In this document: piece after piece, positions 22,537 through 32,334 of the stretch
Position numbering within the stretch: the stretch's first letter is position 1
How the letters are laid out: each line of letters opens with the position of its first letter
Assembly (NCBI GenBank): GCA_018398765.1
Contig: JAHBMJ010001153.1
Location: 1 to 34,843, forward strand
Direction of reading: 5' to 3'
DNA from: Chromera velia
Lineage: Eukaryota; Sar; Chromeraceae
Length of the DNA stretch: 34,843 nt
Notes under the pieces: model-generated
Told to the model about the DNA's origin: nothing
The model's input: only the letters and a program-made list of their open reading frames with translations
Databases searched by the model: none
Program-made: the position numbers and the translations under genes

Positions 22537-22659
22537 AGAAAAAAAGAAAGAAACAAAGAAACAACGAAACAACGAAACAAAAAAACAAAGAATCAATGAA
22601 TGAATGAATGAATGAATGAATGAATGAATGAAAGAAAGAAAGAAAGAAAGAAAGAAAAA

Positions 22660-22691
<32 letters not shown>

Positions 22692-22765
22692 AGAAAGAGA
22701 GAAAAAAAAAAGAAAGAAAGAAAGAAAGAAAGATAAAGAAAGAAGTAAAGAACAAACAAACAAAC
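22385..22765. repeat. long purine-rich GA / GAAA / GAAT microsatellite
   Basis: (GA)n about 22409-22484, then (GAAA)n with CAAA/CAAC variants, (GAAT)n at about 22592-22630 and (GAAA)n again to about 22750. Nearly all purine on the plus strand. Open frames across it are Arg/Glu/Lys or Phe/Leu/Ser repeats and are not genes. Confidence 0.95.
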
Positions 22766-23445
22766 AAACGAATAAGCGAGCGACCGACAGAACAGAAACA
22801 AAGAGAGAAAGAGTTAGATCCCCGTACTCTGACCTTTTATGAAAAAGAAGCTGCCCCTCCCAGAGACCACCTGCATACGCGGGAAAGCAAGAAGAAAGAA
22901 AAGTGGGATTGAACTAAAAGACAGCGAAGAAGAAAAGAAAGACTGATACACTACCCATGAATTTCAAATTCATCTTGTGTGTTGACCATGCAATGAGCTG
23001 CACTATCCCAAGAGACTTGCACCTCTCACTGAACAAATATGTAAGCTCGTTCACTCCAGTCGCTTCAGAGTCAAGATATTTGACGCATTGACTGCGACTT
23101 CTGCCACCTGCAGACGACTGTTGAGCAACCGACCAGATCTTATTTAGACTCTCTGAATGCAAACGTAAAGCAGAGAACTAAGACAAGACTGGCAATGGGT
23201 AGATGAGTTATAGAACGCCAATTTAATTTAGCAAACGACTGGTGGACTATCAGCCTGCTTATTGACTTGCCAAGTACCTTGCAGAGACAAGGAGCAAAAT
23301 TCAACAGACCCAAACAGGCAAGCAAGCTGAAAATCGAGTCCCTGAACGCTAGGTATTTCGGCAAACGATAGGCAGATTGAATCAGATTGAGGGAGTTGCT
23401 GCCAAGTTACTAATCCCATAGACAAGTCTGTGACCATCGAGTTTA
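22766..23445. other. gap with coding-like but unassignable segments
   Basis: Several minus-strand open stretches (22914-23162, 23140-23364, 23228-23437) have ordinary amino-acid composition but lie in three different frames. They could be exons or pseudogene fragments. I could not join them into one model with good splice signals and recognise no domain. Confidence 0.35.
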
Positions 23446-23720
23446 TAATCGTTCAGGTGCAATACAAACGGTCAGCGGATCCCGGATTCCGATCTGATCT
23501 CATCTCTATGTATCAAGTGCCGGCCCGAGAATTCAAGAGATGGCGGCAAAACCACAACGAGCAGATCGGTACTGGCGTACCCAAACCTTTAGCGCCCGAC
23601 AGTCTTGCGTGCATTGGTCAATCACTCCAACAATCTGATGGTTCTGTATACTGTCCCGTGGAAAGAGAAAGAGACGTCGAGAAGCGAGCGAGTGTCTACG
23701 GAACCCACCGGGTTCTCTAA
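23446..23720 (+). CDS. possible exon or small gene, unknown function
   Basis: An open frame ending TAA at 23718-23720 reads with normal composition (for example MYQVPAREFKRWRQNHNEQI). There is no good upstream ATG, but an acceptor-like ttcag at 23453-23457 directly precedes GTG CAA TAC, so it may be a terminal exon of a gene whose 5' exons I did not find. Its stop overlaps by two bases the stop of the minus-strand model ending at 23717. I recognise no domain; it may also be transposon-derived. Confidence 0.3.
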
Positions 23721-24455
23721 GGGCCCTCCGTGAAATGGGCGTACTTCTCCTCTGTCTCGGCCTGTGAAGTTTTGTTGTCTGCTTGCTTCTCTTTCGGCTT
23801 CTGTTTCCGCTTCTCCTTCTCCTTATGCTTCTCCTTCTCTTTCTTCTTATGCTTCTCCTTCTCCCTGTGCTTCGATCGATCTCCCTTAGAACCCCCTTGA
23901 AAAAAGCCTTCTTCTATGCCATATTCTTTTGATTGGACTACAAAAGTAATTAAGTATTGTCATAAGTAAAAGAGCTAACATGTTGTTAGAACAGAAAAGA
24001 GAGCAGAAAGGGAGTACAAGTTCTTAGAACAATGATCAATACAGAAAGCAGACCTAGAGAGTGGACGAAAAGAGGAAGACTGTGATTCAGAATGGAATTA
24101 AGACATAAAGACGACAGCACAACGCCTTGTGAAGTAGAACTGCTCACTCTATCTGCTGATTGAAGCAAGCAATTGGGGTGTGTGTGTCCAAACAGCAGGT
24201 AATGATAAGGGTACAGTGGGAAGAGGCTGTGTGTAAGAGAAAGGAGGGAAGAAGTAGAGTGCCCTTGTTTCGGTCTCACTGCATGTATACCTGGTCTTTG
24301 AAGGTTGCCTCCTCCAGCCCCCTTCCAGAGACTGTCTTTTCCGCCTGTCTTTTTTGTCAGGCAGTAGGGACGGGAACTTAAATGTAGTGCTGAAGTCTTT
24401 GGTCTTTCTAGAAGATCGAGCATTGCATGAACACATTGAGCTGCCAGGAAGGATT
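23717..24455 (-). CDS. possible two-exon gene with Lys/Glu-rich C-terminus
   Basis: Exons 24455-24291 and 23937-23717 join in matching phase across a 353-bp intron (donor CCAG/gtatac, acceptor ttttgtag). If the internal ATG at 24423 is the start, the product is about 117 aa. Exon 1 could instead continue a longer gene from upstream (acceptor-like gatgag). The junction reads NLQRPVQSKEYG. The last 60 residues are highly charged (KHREKEKHKKKEKEKHKEKE) and end YAHFTEGP, as in basic tails of nucleolar or splicing-related proteins, but this is composition only. Other coding-like stretches upstream to about 24990 on the same strand may be further exons or decay products. Confidence 0.35.
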
Positions 24456-25500
24456 CTCATCTGTGACAGATAGAACGAGAGATCAGGCGCGTTGGTGTAG
24501 ATCGCATGGTGGGACGGGTCCTCCATATTTGGTCTCGTAGGTGTTTTTCAGGAGTACGATCATGCTAATACAATCAACCCCGCATCTGGTACCACTCGCT
24601 ATGTTTTCACTAACATCACTGAAAGCACCCCCGGCCATTTTTTTGCTCCCAGCTCGATCTTGATCCCTGTTAAAGACTCTCTGACCTACATATGCACCCA
24701 TACAATGCATGCATGCACCAATGGCATATGATATTGTAATGTCCCTACGGGATATGCCGTGGCCCCCAGGGGTGAGATAAGGTGAGAGCACTAAGAGGTA
24801 CATCCATGATCATGGTATATGCATACAACAGGTTCCCTTTCCCATATTAATATATGGTGCATGACAAAACCCTCAATCACGGTTGTTGGCTGCGCAAAGG
24901 AGTAGCCACGGTATCTGTAAATGCCGTAGAGGGCCAGAGATGGCTGGATGGGCTTCAAGACGGTTGAGAAGAAGAAATAGGAAGAGCTCTGCTATTAAAA
25001 ACATGTGCTAATAAGAAAATTAATGACGTACAAAGACTTCGCTAACATATGGTGTTAAGTGAATAAACGTGAAAGAGAAAATGAAATTGTAACCACAGTA
25101 ATACATTACTAATAAATCTTCAACAACTTATTTTTGCTTATTAAAAAAAAATATTATAGTGCTTCCCACTTAAATCTACTTACATTTTTATTTTTTATTT
25201 ACGGAGTCAGTATATAAGTCTTTTACATATAGACACACAATGACATGCTGTAATATTTTTTTCATTTACTTTCATTTATATTTTGGCCATTCTAGTAGTA
25301 GCATATATAGTAGTATATGTAGTAGCCAAACATTATCTACGCCTTCTATTATCAACTTACTCTTTTAAATCATCTAGCTGTGACTGAGACTGTGAGCTAG
25401 TCTATAAAATGTTTGAACACAACGTTATGCAAGTCCTAAACTATACGCTTGCTACGCTTGCTATATTAGTTGCTATAGTTGATTGTGCTTACTTACTTAC
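24456..25500. other. gap, coding-like minus-strand stretches then AT-rich DNA
   Basis: The minus strand is open at 24803-24483 and at about 24996-24820, in unrelated frames and without a joined model or recognisable domain. Either may be an exon of the gene ending at 23717 or a pseudogene piece. From 25000 to 25480 the sequence is strongly AT-rich with TAGTA repeats (about 25290-25330); nothing is seen there. Confidence 0.4.
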
Positions 25501-25600
25501 TCACCAACACACTTACTCACTAACTTACTGAGTCATTCTTGCTTTTCTCACTAATTCACTCACTCACTGTCTCACTTGCTCACTCACTTACTCCCTCATT
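25480..25600. repeat. degenerate ACTT/ACTC repeat
   Basis: An irregular tract of cttacttact and cactcactca units that leads into the minisatellite array to its right. Confidence 0.7.
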
Positions 25601-25659
25601 TTCCTTGTCTCTCTTCGATTACTTACCCACATGCCCAAAGTTAACGGCTTCCATTAACA

Positions 25660-27065
25660 TTCTCACATCCATACGCCCGAACGGCTTTTGTTCACACACT
25701 CGTTCTCTCTGTCTCTCTTCGTTTATTTCTATTTATCTACAGGCCCTAGCGGCTTGAAGTTCTGTTTACACACTGAGTCTCATTCTCTCTTAGTAACAGG
25801 CTATCTCTATTCATTTAAGTATCCACACGCCCATGCAAATATCTTCTGCTGACATGCTTGTGCGAGTCCTTGTTCCTCTTCATTCACCCATATGCCCAAC
25901 CGGCTCCTGTTCACCTAGCCTGTTCACACCGGTTCACACACTCGCTTTCCCTGTCTGTGTTCATATACCCACACCGTCGTGATACCCCAAACGGCTTCTG
26001 TTTAGTACACACTCGCTCTCCATGTCTCTTTTCATTATTCTTCATTGATTCATTGCATGAGGCCCAAGCGGCTTCTCTTCACATACTCGCTCTCTTTGTA
26101 TCTCCTTGTCTCTTTTCATTCACCCACATGCCCAAACGGCTTCTGTTCACACACTCACTCTCCGTGTCTCTCTTAATTCATCAGCAGGCCCAAGCGGCTT
26201 CTGTTCACACACTTGATATCTCTTCATTCATCCACAGGCCTAGCTATAGGCCCGAGCGGCTTTTATTTAATGACACACAATTGATCTTTCTTCATTTATC
26301 CATGGGCTCAAACGGCTCCTGTTCCTAGCTTCTGTTTATACACTCGTTCTCCTTGTCTCTCTTTCTTCTCCGCACGCCCAACCAGCTTCTGTTCACACAC
26401 TCACTCTCCTTATATCTCTTTGTCTCCCTTCATTCACCCACACGCCCAAGCGGCTTCTGTTCACATACTCGCTCTCCTTGTATCTCCTTGTCTCCCTTCA
26501 TTCACCCACATACCCAAGCGGCTTCTGTTCACACTCTTGCTCTCGTTGTATCTCCTTGTCTCCCTTCATTTACCCACACGCCCAAACGGCTTCTGTTCAC
26601 ACACCCGTTCTCCTTGTCTCTCTTCACTCATCCATAGGCCCAAGCGGCTTCTGTATGTTTCTGTTCACACACTTAATCTCTTTTCATTCATCCACAGGCC
26701 TAACCAGCGGCCCAAGCGATTTTTCTTCAATGACACATATTATTAATTGATCTCTCTTCATTCATCCACGGGCCCAAGCGGCTTCTGTTCATACACTTGT
26801 TCTCCTTATCTCGCCTGCACGCCCAAATGGCTTCTGTTCATAAACTCATAGATACTCATAAACACGCTCGCTCTCTCGGTCTCTCTTTATTCATCCACCT
26901 GCAGGCCTAAGCAGATTTTGTTACTGCACACACTTCCTTTCCATGCCTCTTTTTCTCCACGCACCCGCACGCCCAAACATTCACCCACACGCCCAAACGG
27001 CTTCTGTTCACACACTTGCTTACCTAGCTTTATCTACAGGCCCAAACGGCTTCTGTTCACATCTC
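25660..27065 (+). repeat. degenerate minisatellite, 58/68-bp unit
   Basis: More than fifteen copies of a unit with core cccaagcggcttctgttcac, then acactcgctctccttgtctc and cttcattcacccacac. The clearest copies begin at 26445, 26513 and 26581 (period 68 bp) and 26639 (period 58 bp). The short form lacks about 10 bp around tatctccttg. Copies at both ends are more diverged and truncated. Neither period is a multiple of three, so the long open frames across it change frame and are not a protein. Similar units recur at 31,140-31,460. Confidence 0.85.
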
Positions 27066-27556
27066 TTCCTCTTAAACTCACCAAGCGCTGGACCCATACG
27101 CGGTGAGCCTCTCCATAACATTTCAAAGCAAATACTACAGCATCCACAGCGACACACACTATATATGGACAGTATTTTACGTCCTAAATCCTCAAGTGGA
27201 GGTAGAAGGAAGTTGAGAAACCAGGTGCTGAAGAATGATAAGAGGAGTCAAGTAGAGAGAAAGAAGATGGGCAAAAAGAGGTTCCTGCAGATTATGCAAA
27301 TTAACCGTTTTTTCTCTTTGTTAAGCGTACTCAGTCGTGGTGCGGCTTACTCCTGACTCTGTAAGGCGGTATGTCTTAACTTGCCACTGAGCTTGGTAGC
27401 ATAGTCAAACAACAGAGCAATTCAGAACAGCTTCACTTAGACGGTATGCTTTATCGCCTTCCTTAAAAACTATATAGATGATCGAATCTACGTACAATTC
27501 CCCTCCATGTGTGTTTTTACATATGTACCAATACATTAAGATTAGACAAAATATAA
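27066..27556. other. gap left of LTR element, nothing recognised
   Basis: Mixed sequence between the minisatellite and the LTR element's target duplication. No splice-supported coding segment or repeat was seen. Confidence 0.4.
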
Positions 27557-27561
27557 TAAAA
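27557..27561. repeat. target-site duplication TAAAA (left)
   Basis: The five bases before the left LTR equal the five bases after the right LTR (30775-30779), as expected of retroviral-type integration. Confidence 0.75.
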
Positions 27562-27834
27562 TGTCAGCTTTGTACGGGGCTCTAAAGCATAACGGGGCTC
27601 TTAAAGATTCTTAGGGAAGGAGGTCTGATAAGTAGACCAGTCTGTCAATGTCCTGCCATTCAATGTCAGTCTGCCAATACCAAACAACCTCGACACATAA
27701 TTCAGACCAATTGCTATCAATGCTGTATGCACACGCTCTCTTTGATCACTGGCATAATTCAGTCTGTTGCGCGCATCCCGCTATGCTTGCCGCCGCCACC
27801 CCTCTTCATGGCGCGCCCAAGCGCAAGGCTCACA
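27562..27834 (-). repeat. LTR (3' LTR in element orientation)
   Basis: 273 bp, begins tgtcagcttt and ends ggctcaca, so it has the canonical TG...CA ends. It matches 30511-30774 over its whole length at roughly 90 percent by eye, apart from one short variable patch. Most differences are C/T or G/A transitions. Confidence 0.85.
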
Positions 27835-29198
27835 CCTGCCCGCCGGCCAAAGCCAACGTCTACGCTCGGTTCCACGCCTTCCTCATAATACCACATACAC
27901 ACCTCGACCAATTCATTCACATGCAAACTCGAACGTCAATGAAATGCGCTTATCACATTGCTGTCCCACCTCCTCACATTTCCTCATACCTGCCCGCCGG
28001 ACCTCTTCTCAAAGCCCAATCTAATAAGGATGATTCCGAAGTCCATGTTTGCTCAAAACACAAACACTGAGCGAACACGCTTTACACTGACTCAGTGACT
28101 CTCAATCGCTCTCGCATGGCAGACAACACAAACCATCCACACACCCACTTCTCTGTGATGTGCTCAACTATACATACAACACAATCACCTCAGGGTCTCA
28201 ATTCCAATTTCTGCATGCGATACTTCTCTGGGCAATCCTCTGCAAGCGGGGCCATGGCAATTTGTATGCATGGGTCCCAGAGGACCACAAACACTGCAAT
28301 GGATAGTCGGAATAAATTGGGACCACACACGAGCAAATGTGGTCGCCCAACGGTACTTGCTTTGACTCTGAACTCTGTGAGCTTATGTGCTTTCTCTCAT
28401 TCGTTCTCACTTCCAAGGGCAACTTCCTTTCATGGGATGCTTCTCTCATACACTCTTCTCCTTCCCACCATGACTTTTCAATTCTCTTTGGAGTGGACTT
28501 TGAGTTAGCGGGCCTCTGTTTCTGGTACTGTCTCTTCTTCTTTTCTCCTTCGCGTTCGGCTCACTTTCTTTCTCTTTCACTCTCTCCATCATACCCAAAC
28601 AAACAAACACACAGTTAGAGGGAAAGTGAAGACAATAGACAGAGACAGCCAGAGAAACAACACATTTATATTTACCCAGCATTCATTGCAATCACCTCTG
28701 ATCCCGTCTCTTTCCTTTCTACTTCACCTTTCTCTTCTTTTCCTCTTCTCTTTCCATCTCATTACCTCAACCCCCCATAACTAATTCCTATCATAGAGAG
28801 TCAAGACAGTCGGGATGTATAGAGAGAAATACAGTCAGACATACCAACCACCTCAACATACACACTTCGATCCCTTCTCCCCATACGCATCCACACACTC
28901 CATCCTTCCTCCTCTGAAAACAAATTTCCCAACTTCAACTCACAACCAAAAGAAAAACAATCCAGGAGTGTACTGACTTGGAGATATGCGGCTGCCGCGG
29001 TGCCCCTATGGCACTATTCAGCGTTTGGAAACGCAGCATTCATGATTGTAAGTAAAAACAGAAAAGACCACATACCTCCAGTCACCACAACTAAGTTCTT
29101 CTGCCCAATCAGTAAGGTTCTATCCAAAGATTGATTCCAAGCAGCGTCTTTCGTGTCTACCCCTGCTTTTGCTGAACCTCAGTGGCATACACTCTCTA

Positions 29199-29447
29199 CT
29201 ATGCATAGGTCATACCATGCTCATACCACACTCTCCGCCTTCTTTCTCCTGTCATACCACCTTTACTGATCCTTTGCTTTGAGTTCTTTTTGCGAATTCC
29301 CTTCTGGCTCATTGCTAAGCTGCTCAACTCCGCATTCTGTCTGGCCACTTTCTCTCCAAACGTCTCCGGTACTAACACCCAGTTGTCATCATTGAAAATC
29401 CCACCTGGCTTTTCTCCAACATACTGCCATCTACTCCACGAATCCAC
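29199..29447 (-). pseudogene. coding remnant inside LTR element
   Basis: An 82-codon open stretch in another frame, downstream of the Gag-like ORF, with plausible composition (NDDNWVLVPETFGEKVARQN) and a basic end. There is no ATG start in context. It may be a frameshifted continuation of the element's protein. No domain recognised. Confidence 0.3.
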
Positions 29448-29633
29448 AATCCTCAGCGGCTCAGACTATATATGAGGTATACTCACTGCAGTGGCTACAG
29501 CCCTTACAGCCGTCTCAGGCTCTCTGCAGCTGACCCGCTTTCCATGCTTTTTGGGGTAAGTGCACACCCCATTCAGCTCTCGCTCCCGCTGTTACTGTCG
29601 CTTCCGGTAGCGGCGGTCATGGTTTCTCTCAGA

Positions 29634-30281
29634 CTATCCCTTATACTCCTTGCTTCTATTTCCGTCCACCGGGTTCACAGCGACCATTCCAACACTCTTT
29701 TCCTTCACAGGCTCCAATGGGACAGTCAGACGATGCTTTGCCCCCCGAACCTGATACACCTCCCTCTGTTCTGTTGCGATGGCTTCTGCTTGCTTGGTAT
29801 GACAGTCCCGGACAATCTGGTATATTCCCCTCACTTTCGGAGAAAGATCACTGGGGATGTCAGTCTACACACTGACTCTGCTGTTGCGAGGCGGTCTGCT
29901 TGATGTGGTTCTGGGTACTGCACCAGCTGCAGGCAGATGATCATGTACGACCTTCCAGAATAGGAAATTCTCTCTGTCCCATTGCGCTCTACTCATACGT
30001 CGACTTCTCCTTGTCTTTTTCCTTCCTTCTTTCCCAAACATCACCACTGACCGTGCCTCAGTCTGATGGATTGCTTTGAGTTCCACCTCAGATATAGATT
30101 CCTCTTTCTCTCTTACTCTACCTCCTAACAACATCACCAGCTCCTCCGCCACTGCAAAAATTTTCCCAAAAACATCATGTCTGTTCCTTGCAGCGTCGAC
30201 TACCGACACATGGCGAAGCTCGTCCACTCGATCGACAAGCAACGCAACTTTCTCAAACGTCTCCAAAATTTCTCCGCTCAT
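29634..30281 (-). pseudogene. Gag-like ORF of LTR element, interrupted by an in-frame stop
   Basis: The frame opens with ATG at 30281, just inside the 5' end of the element, and reads 138 codons to a TAG at 29865-29867. The same frame then stays open for a further 77 codons to 29634. The first part is likely helical with heptad-like hydrophobics (LETFEKVALLVDRVDELRHV) and then becomes basic (KEGRKKTRRSRRMSRAQWDR), a general Gag-like profile. The assignment rests on position and composition, not on a recognised domain. A stop-codon readthrough design is possible, but decay is simpler. Confidence 0.4.
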
Positions 30282-30491
30282 GATAAATAAAACGACTCAG
30301 CACAATTTCCAACAGAGCATCCGACTGTTTCTATAGTATTCTACAGATTTTTCAACACTGTGAGCAGCAAACCGTGTAGTCGGTTCAACTGTACCATCAA
30401 CACTGGTGATTTGGGTTTAACAGAAACTTTCAGCGATGGTCTACAATCCTCGCTGTCAGTAACCGTGAACGTCCATACAGCCATGGTCGAT

Positions 30492-30507
30492 CCTGCTCTG
30501 CTAACCA
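30492..30507 (-). other. primer-binding-site-like sequence
   Basis: Reading minus, three bases after the LTR terminus (gctgaca) comes TGGTTAGCAGAGCAGG. It begins with TGG, the complement of a tRNA CCA end, and resembles the 3' complement of methionine tRNAs (TGGTAGCAGAG) with one extra T. This is the main evidence for the element's orientation. Confidence 0.55.
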
Positions 30508-30510
30508 AAC

Positions 30511-30774
30511 TGTCAGCTTTGTATGGCGCTCTAGAGCATAACGGGGCTTTTAAGGATTCTTAAGGAAGGAGGTCTGACAAGCAGACCAGTCTGTCAATGT
30601 TCTGCCATTCAATATCAGTCTGCTAATACCAAACGACCTCGACACATAATTTAGACCAATTGCTGTGCGCGCGCATTCTCTTTGATCACTGGCACAATTC
30701 AGTCTGTCGCGCGCGTCCCGCTATGCTTACCACTGCCACGGCTCTTCGCAGCGCGCCCAAGTGCAAGGCTTACA
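30511..30774 (-). repeat. LTR (5' LTR in element orientation)
   Basis: 264 bp from tgtcagcttt to ggcttaca, paired with 27562-27834. It is about 10 bp shorter because of a variable patch near 30665, where the left copy has extra sequence. Confidence 0.85.
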
Positions 30775-30779
30775 TAAAA
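30775..30779. repeat. target-site duplication TAAAA (right)
   Basis: Identical to 27557-27561, directly following the CA end of the right LTR. Confidence 0.75.
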
Positions 30780-30839
30780 GGTGTATGTTCGCCATGCACG
30801 CACTGTACAATTGCCGGAGAGCGCGGGTCCCGAAAGGCA

Positions 30840-30960
30840 AATGTAACCCGATTTATTGGTAACTGGTCGGTAACAGGTCTAGTCTACTGGCAATTGCCGG
30901 TAACCGGTAATGGCCCCAGTCTGCCTTCCTTTTACCGACAAAAAAAATAATAAAAATTAG
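30840..30960. repeat. GGTAAC/TACCGGTA-rich repeat, copy 1
   Basis: Contains ggtaactggtcggtaac and the palindromic gccggtaaccggtaatg, followed by taccgac and an A-rich run. A related segment lies at 32,335-32,440 in the same orientation. Confidence 0.5.
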
Positions 30961-31083
30961 GGTCCCAAAAAAAAACTTTCGCCCGCGGCGCTAACCTTAA
31001 GAAACATGTTTTTAAGTGTTTATTGGCATTTGAAAAGCCTATTCACGCACAAAAAAAAAGAAAAAAAAAAAATTAATCATACT

Positions 31084-31085
<2 letters not shown>

Positions 31086-31122
<37 letters not shown>
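31086..31122. repeat. GA microsatellite
   Basis: Perfect (GA)n preceded by an A-rich tract (31050-31070), intergenic. Confidence 0.95.
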
Positions 31123-31134
<12 letters not shown>

Positions 31135-31139
31135 TCGCT

Positions 31140-31460
31140 CTTCCTCTCACAGGACCAAACAGCTTCCGTTCATGCTATTGCTTTCCTTGTCTCTGTTCGC
31201 CTATACGCACAGGCTCAAACTGCCACCCAATCGACTTCTGTTCACACACTTGCCATCCCTGTCTCCGTCCGCTTAATTATAATTATATACAAAGGTCTAC
31301 TCGCCTTTTGTTCCCATACTCGCTCTCCCTGTCAGACTCTCTGTCTGCTCACACATAAACCTAATTACTTTTCGTTTACATACTTGCCCTTCCTGTCTCT
31401 ACAAACGCCCAACCACCTTTCGTTCACATACTCGCTTTCCCTGTCTCTGTTTGCTTATTT
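31140..31460 (+). repeat. diverged copies of the 58/68-bp minisatellite
   Basis: Units such as aaacagcttccgttc and cgacttctgttcacacacttg, spaced by about 50-80 bp, match the core of the array at 25,660-27,065 but are more diverged. Confidence 0.6.
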
Positions 31461-31493
31461 ACTTATGATTCTTTTATGTCTGCTTGCTTACAG

Positions 31494-31790
31494 ATGGCAA
31501 ATCTCCACCCTTCTGGGTCTCCGGAGTCAGAAGCCCTTCAAAGCCTCAGACATCAGCTTTTAGCGGTGGGTCTTTCTTTGGAGGCTAGAGTACTGGATTG
31601 GGGGGACCGCCCAAACTTTGAGGCGGACTCTTTCCGTTGTTGGAATCGCGCAGGTGTATCTGTCTGGGCCAGCTGTGGTCATTGTGGCCAGCGGTTCTCT
31701 GTTTTTGGACGCCAAATGCAAGATGGGACCCATCGTTTTGACCTGCATCATCTTCAAGCACACTGGCCGTATAGCTGTCCCTACAGATGA
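31494..31790 (+). CDS. possible 98-aa CxxC protein or exon, unknown
   Basis: ATG to TGA, 98 aa, in ordinary sequence. The ATG directly follows gcttgcttacag, a good acceptor, so it may equally be a terminal exon with an in-frame Met at its start. The N-terminal half is likely helical (ALQSLRHQLLAVGLSLEARV). The C-terminal half has CGHC, then HRFDLHHLQAHWPYSCPY, giving Cys and His residues that could bind zinc (C-x2-C, then H and C). It lies immediately upstream of dispersed repeat copy 2, so it may belong to that element. I recognise no family. Confidence 0.35.
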   Translation: MANLHPSGSPESEALQSLRHQLLAVGLSLEARVLDWGDRPNFEADSFRCWNRAGVSVWASCGHCGQRFSVFGRQMQDGTHRFDLHHLQAHWPYSCPYR

Positions 31791-31884
31791 CGCATTGACT
31801 TTTTGAATTGACCTTAAGTCTAACCTTAAGTAATTGATTGATTGACCTATAACCTAGGATTTAGGTTATTGAAAAGTGTTAGTG

Positions 31885-32310
31885 TGCTTTGTCCCCCTTG
31901 TCCAGCCACCTTATGGCGTCCAGACAGAAGGTAAAGTGAGGACAAGAACCTTAGGGAAATTCTAGAGAAGGAACATGAACAACACTCATTCAGGCAACAG
32001 GTTACAGAAGCTTTAGCTCTAGAGCGATCTGGGATTCTAGTCAGCTCAGTCCTCTTTCTGTTCCTCTCTCTCAGACTCTCGATCTATACCAAACAGACAT
32101 CAGACTCAAACAATGCTATCTGTTGCTCGAGTCATATGTTGCATACTTGAATACGAAGGTCAGACTCAATTTCAACGACTTTGATCGACGCGCGCGACAC
32201 GTACAAAGCAAAGCGCAGCGGCAGAATGTGGCGCGGCACGCTGGCTCACTCAGTCATGGTGCATGCAAAGGCTCAAAGGGCACCACTACAGGGTAGGACT
32301 CTACAAGTGA
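31885..32310 (+). repeat. dispersed repeat family, copy 2 (A-B)
   Basis: Same order as copy 1: block A from ctttgtcccccttgtccagc to about 32020, then block B through acgcgcgcgacacgtac and gcatgcaaaggctcaaaggg to about 32310. A second A block does not follow; instead the sequence passes into the TACCGGTA-rich segment. Identity to copy 1 is high by eye in conserved blocks, with short indels. Confidence 0.75.
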
Positions 32311-32334
32311 CTGTTAGAATTCTGCCAAGTCTTT

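Larger units (their letters stand above)
27562..30774 (-). mobile_element. LTR-retrotransposon-like element, probably non-autonomous
   Basis: 3,213 bp bounded by two similar LTRs (273 and 264 bp) and a 5-bp TAAAA target duplication. Orientation is set to minus because a primer-binding-like sequence follows the right LTR when read on that strand (30507-30492), and the longest plausible coding frame begins about 210 bp further in (30281). The 2.68-kb interior has no recognisable protease, reverse transcriptase, RNase H or integrase motif. It is therefore either a non-autonomous (LARD-type) element or a decayed copy. LTR divergence of about a tenth argues against a very recent insertion. Confidence 0.75.

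Noticed and set aside
22370-22912. Lys/Glu/Arg and Phe/Leu/Ser frames
   Set aside because: They come from the GA/GAAA microsatellite, open on both strands for that reason only.
25660-27065. Regular repeats reminiscent of a CRISPR array
   Set aside because: There are no unique spacers; the units are contiguous, degenerate and eukaryotic minisatellite-like.
25539-27356. Several long overlapping plus-strand frames with repeated Cys/His/Ser/Leu phrases
   Set aside because: They are translations of the 58/68-bp minisatellite. The unit is not a multiple of three and the frame changes between copies.
29472-29903. 143-codon plus-strand ORF inside the LTR element
   Set aside because: It overlaps the Gag-like frame on the opposite strand, which has the better position and composition; treated as its shadow.
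30488-30510. tRNA-like sequence (ctctgctaacca)
   Set aside because: Not a tRNA gene: no cloverleaf around it. It fits a retroelement primer-binding site.
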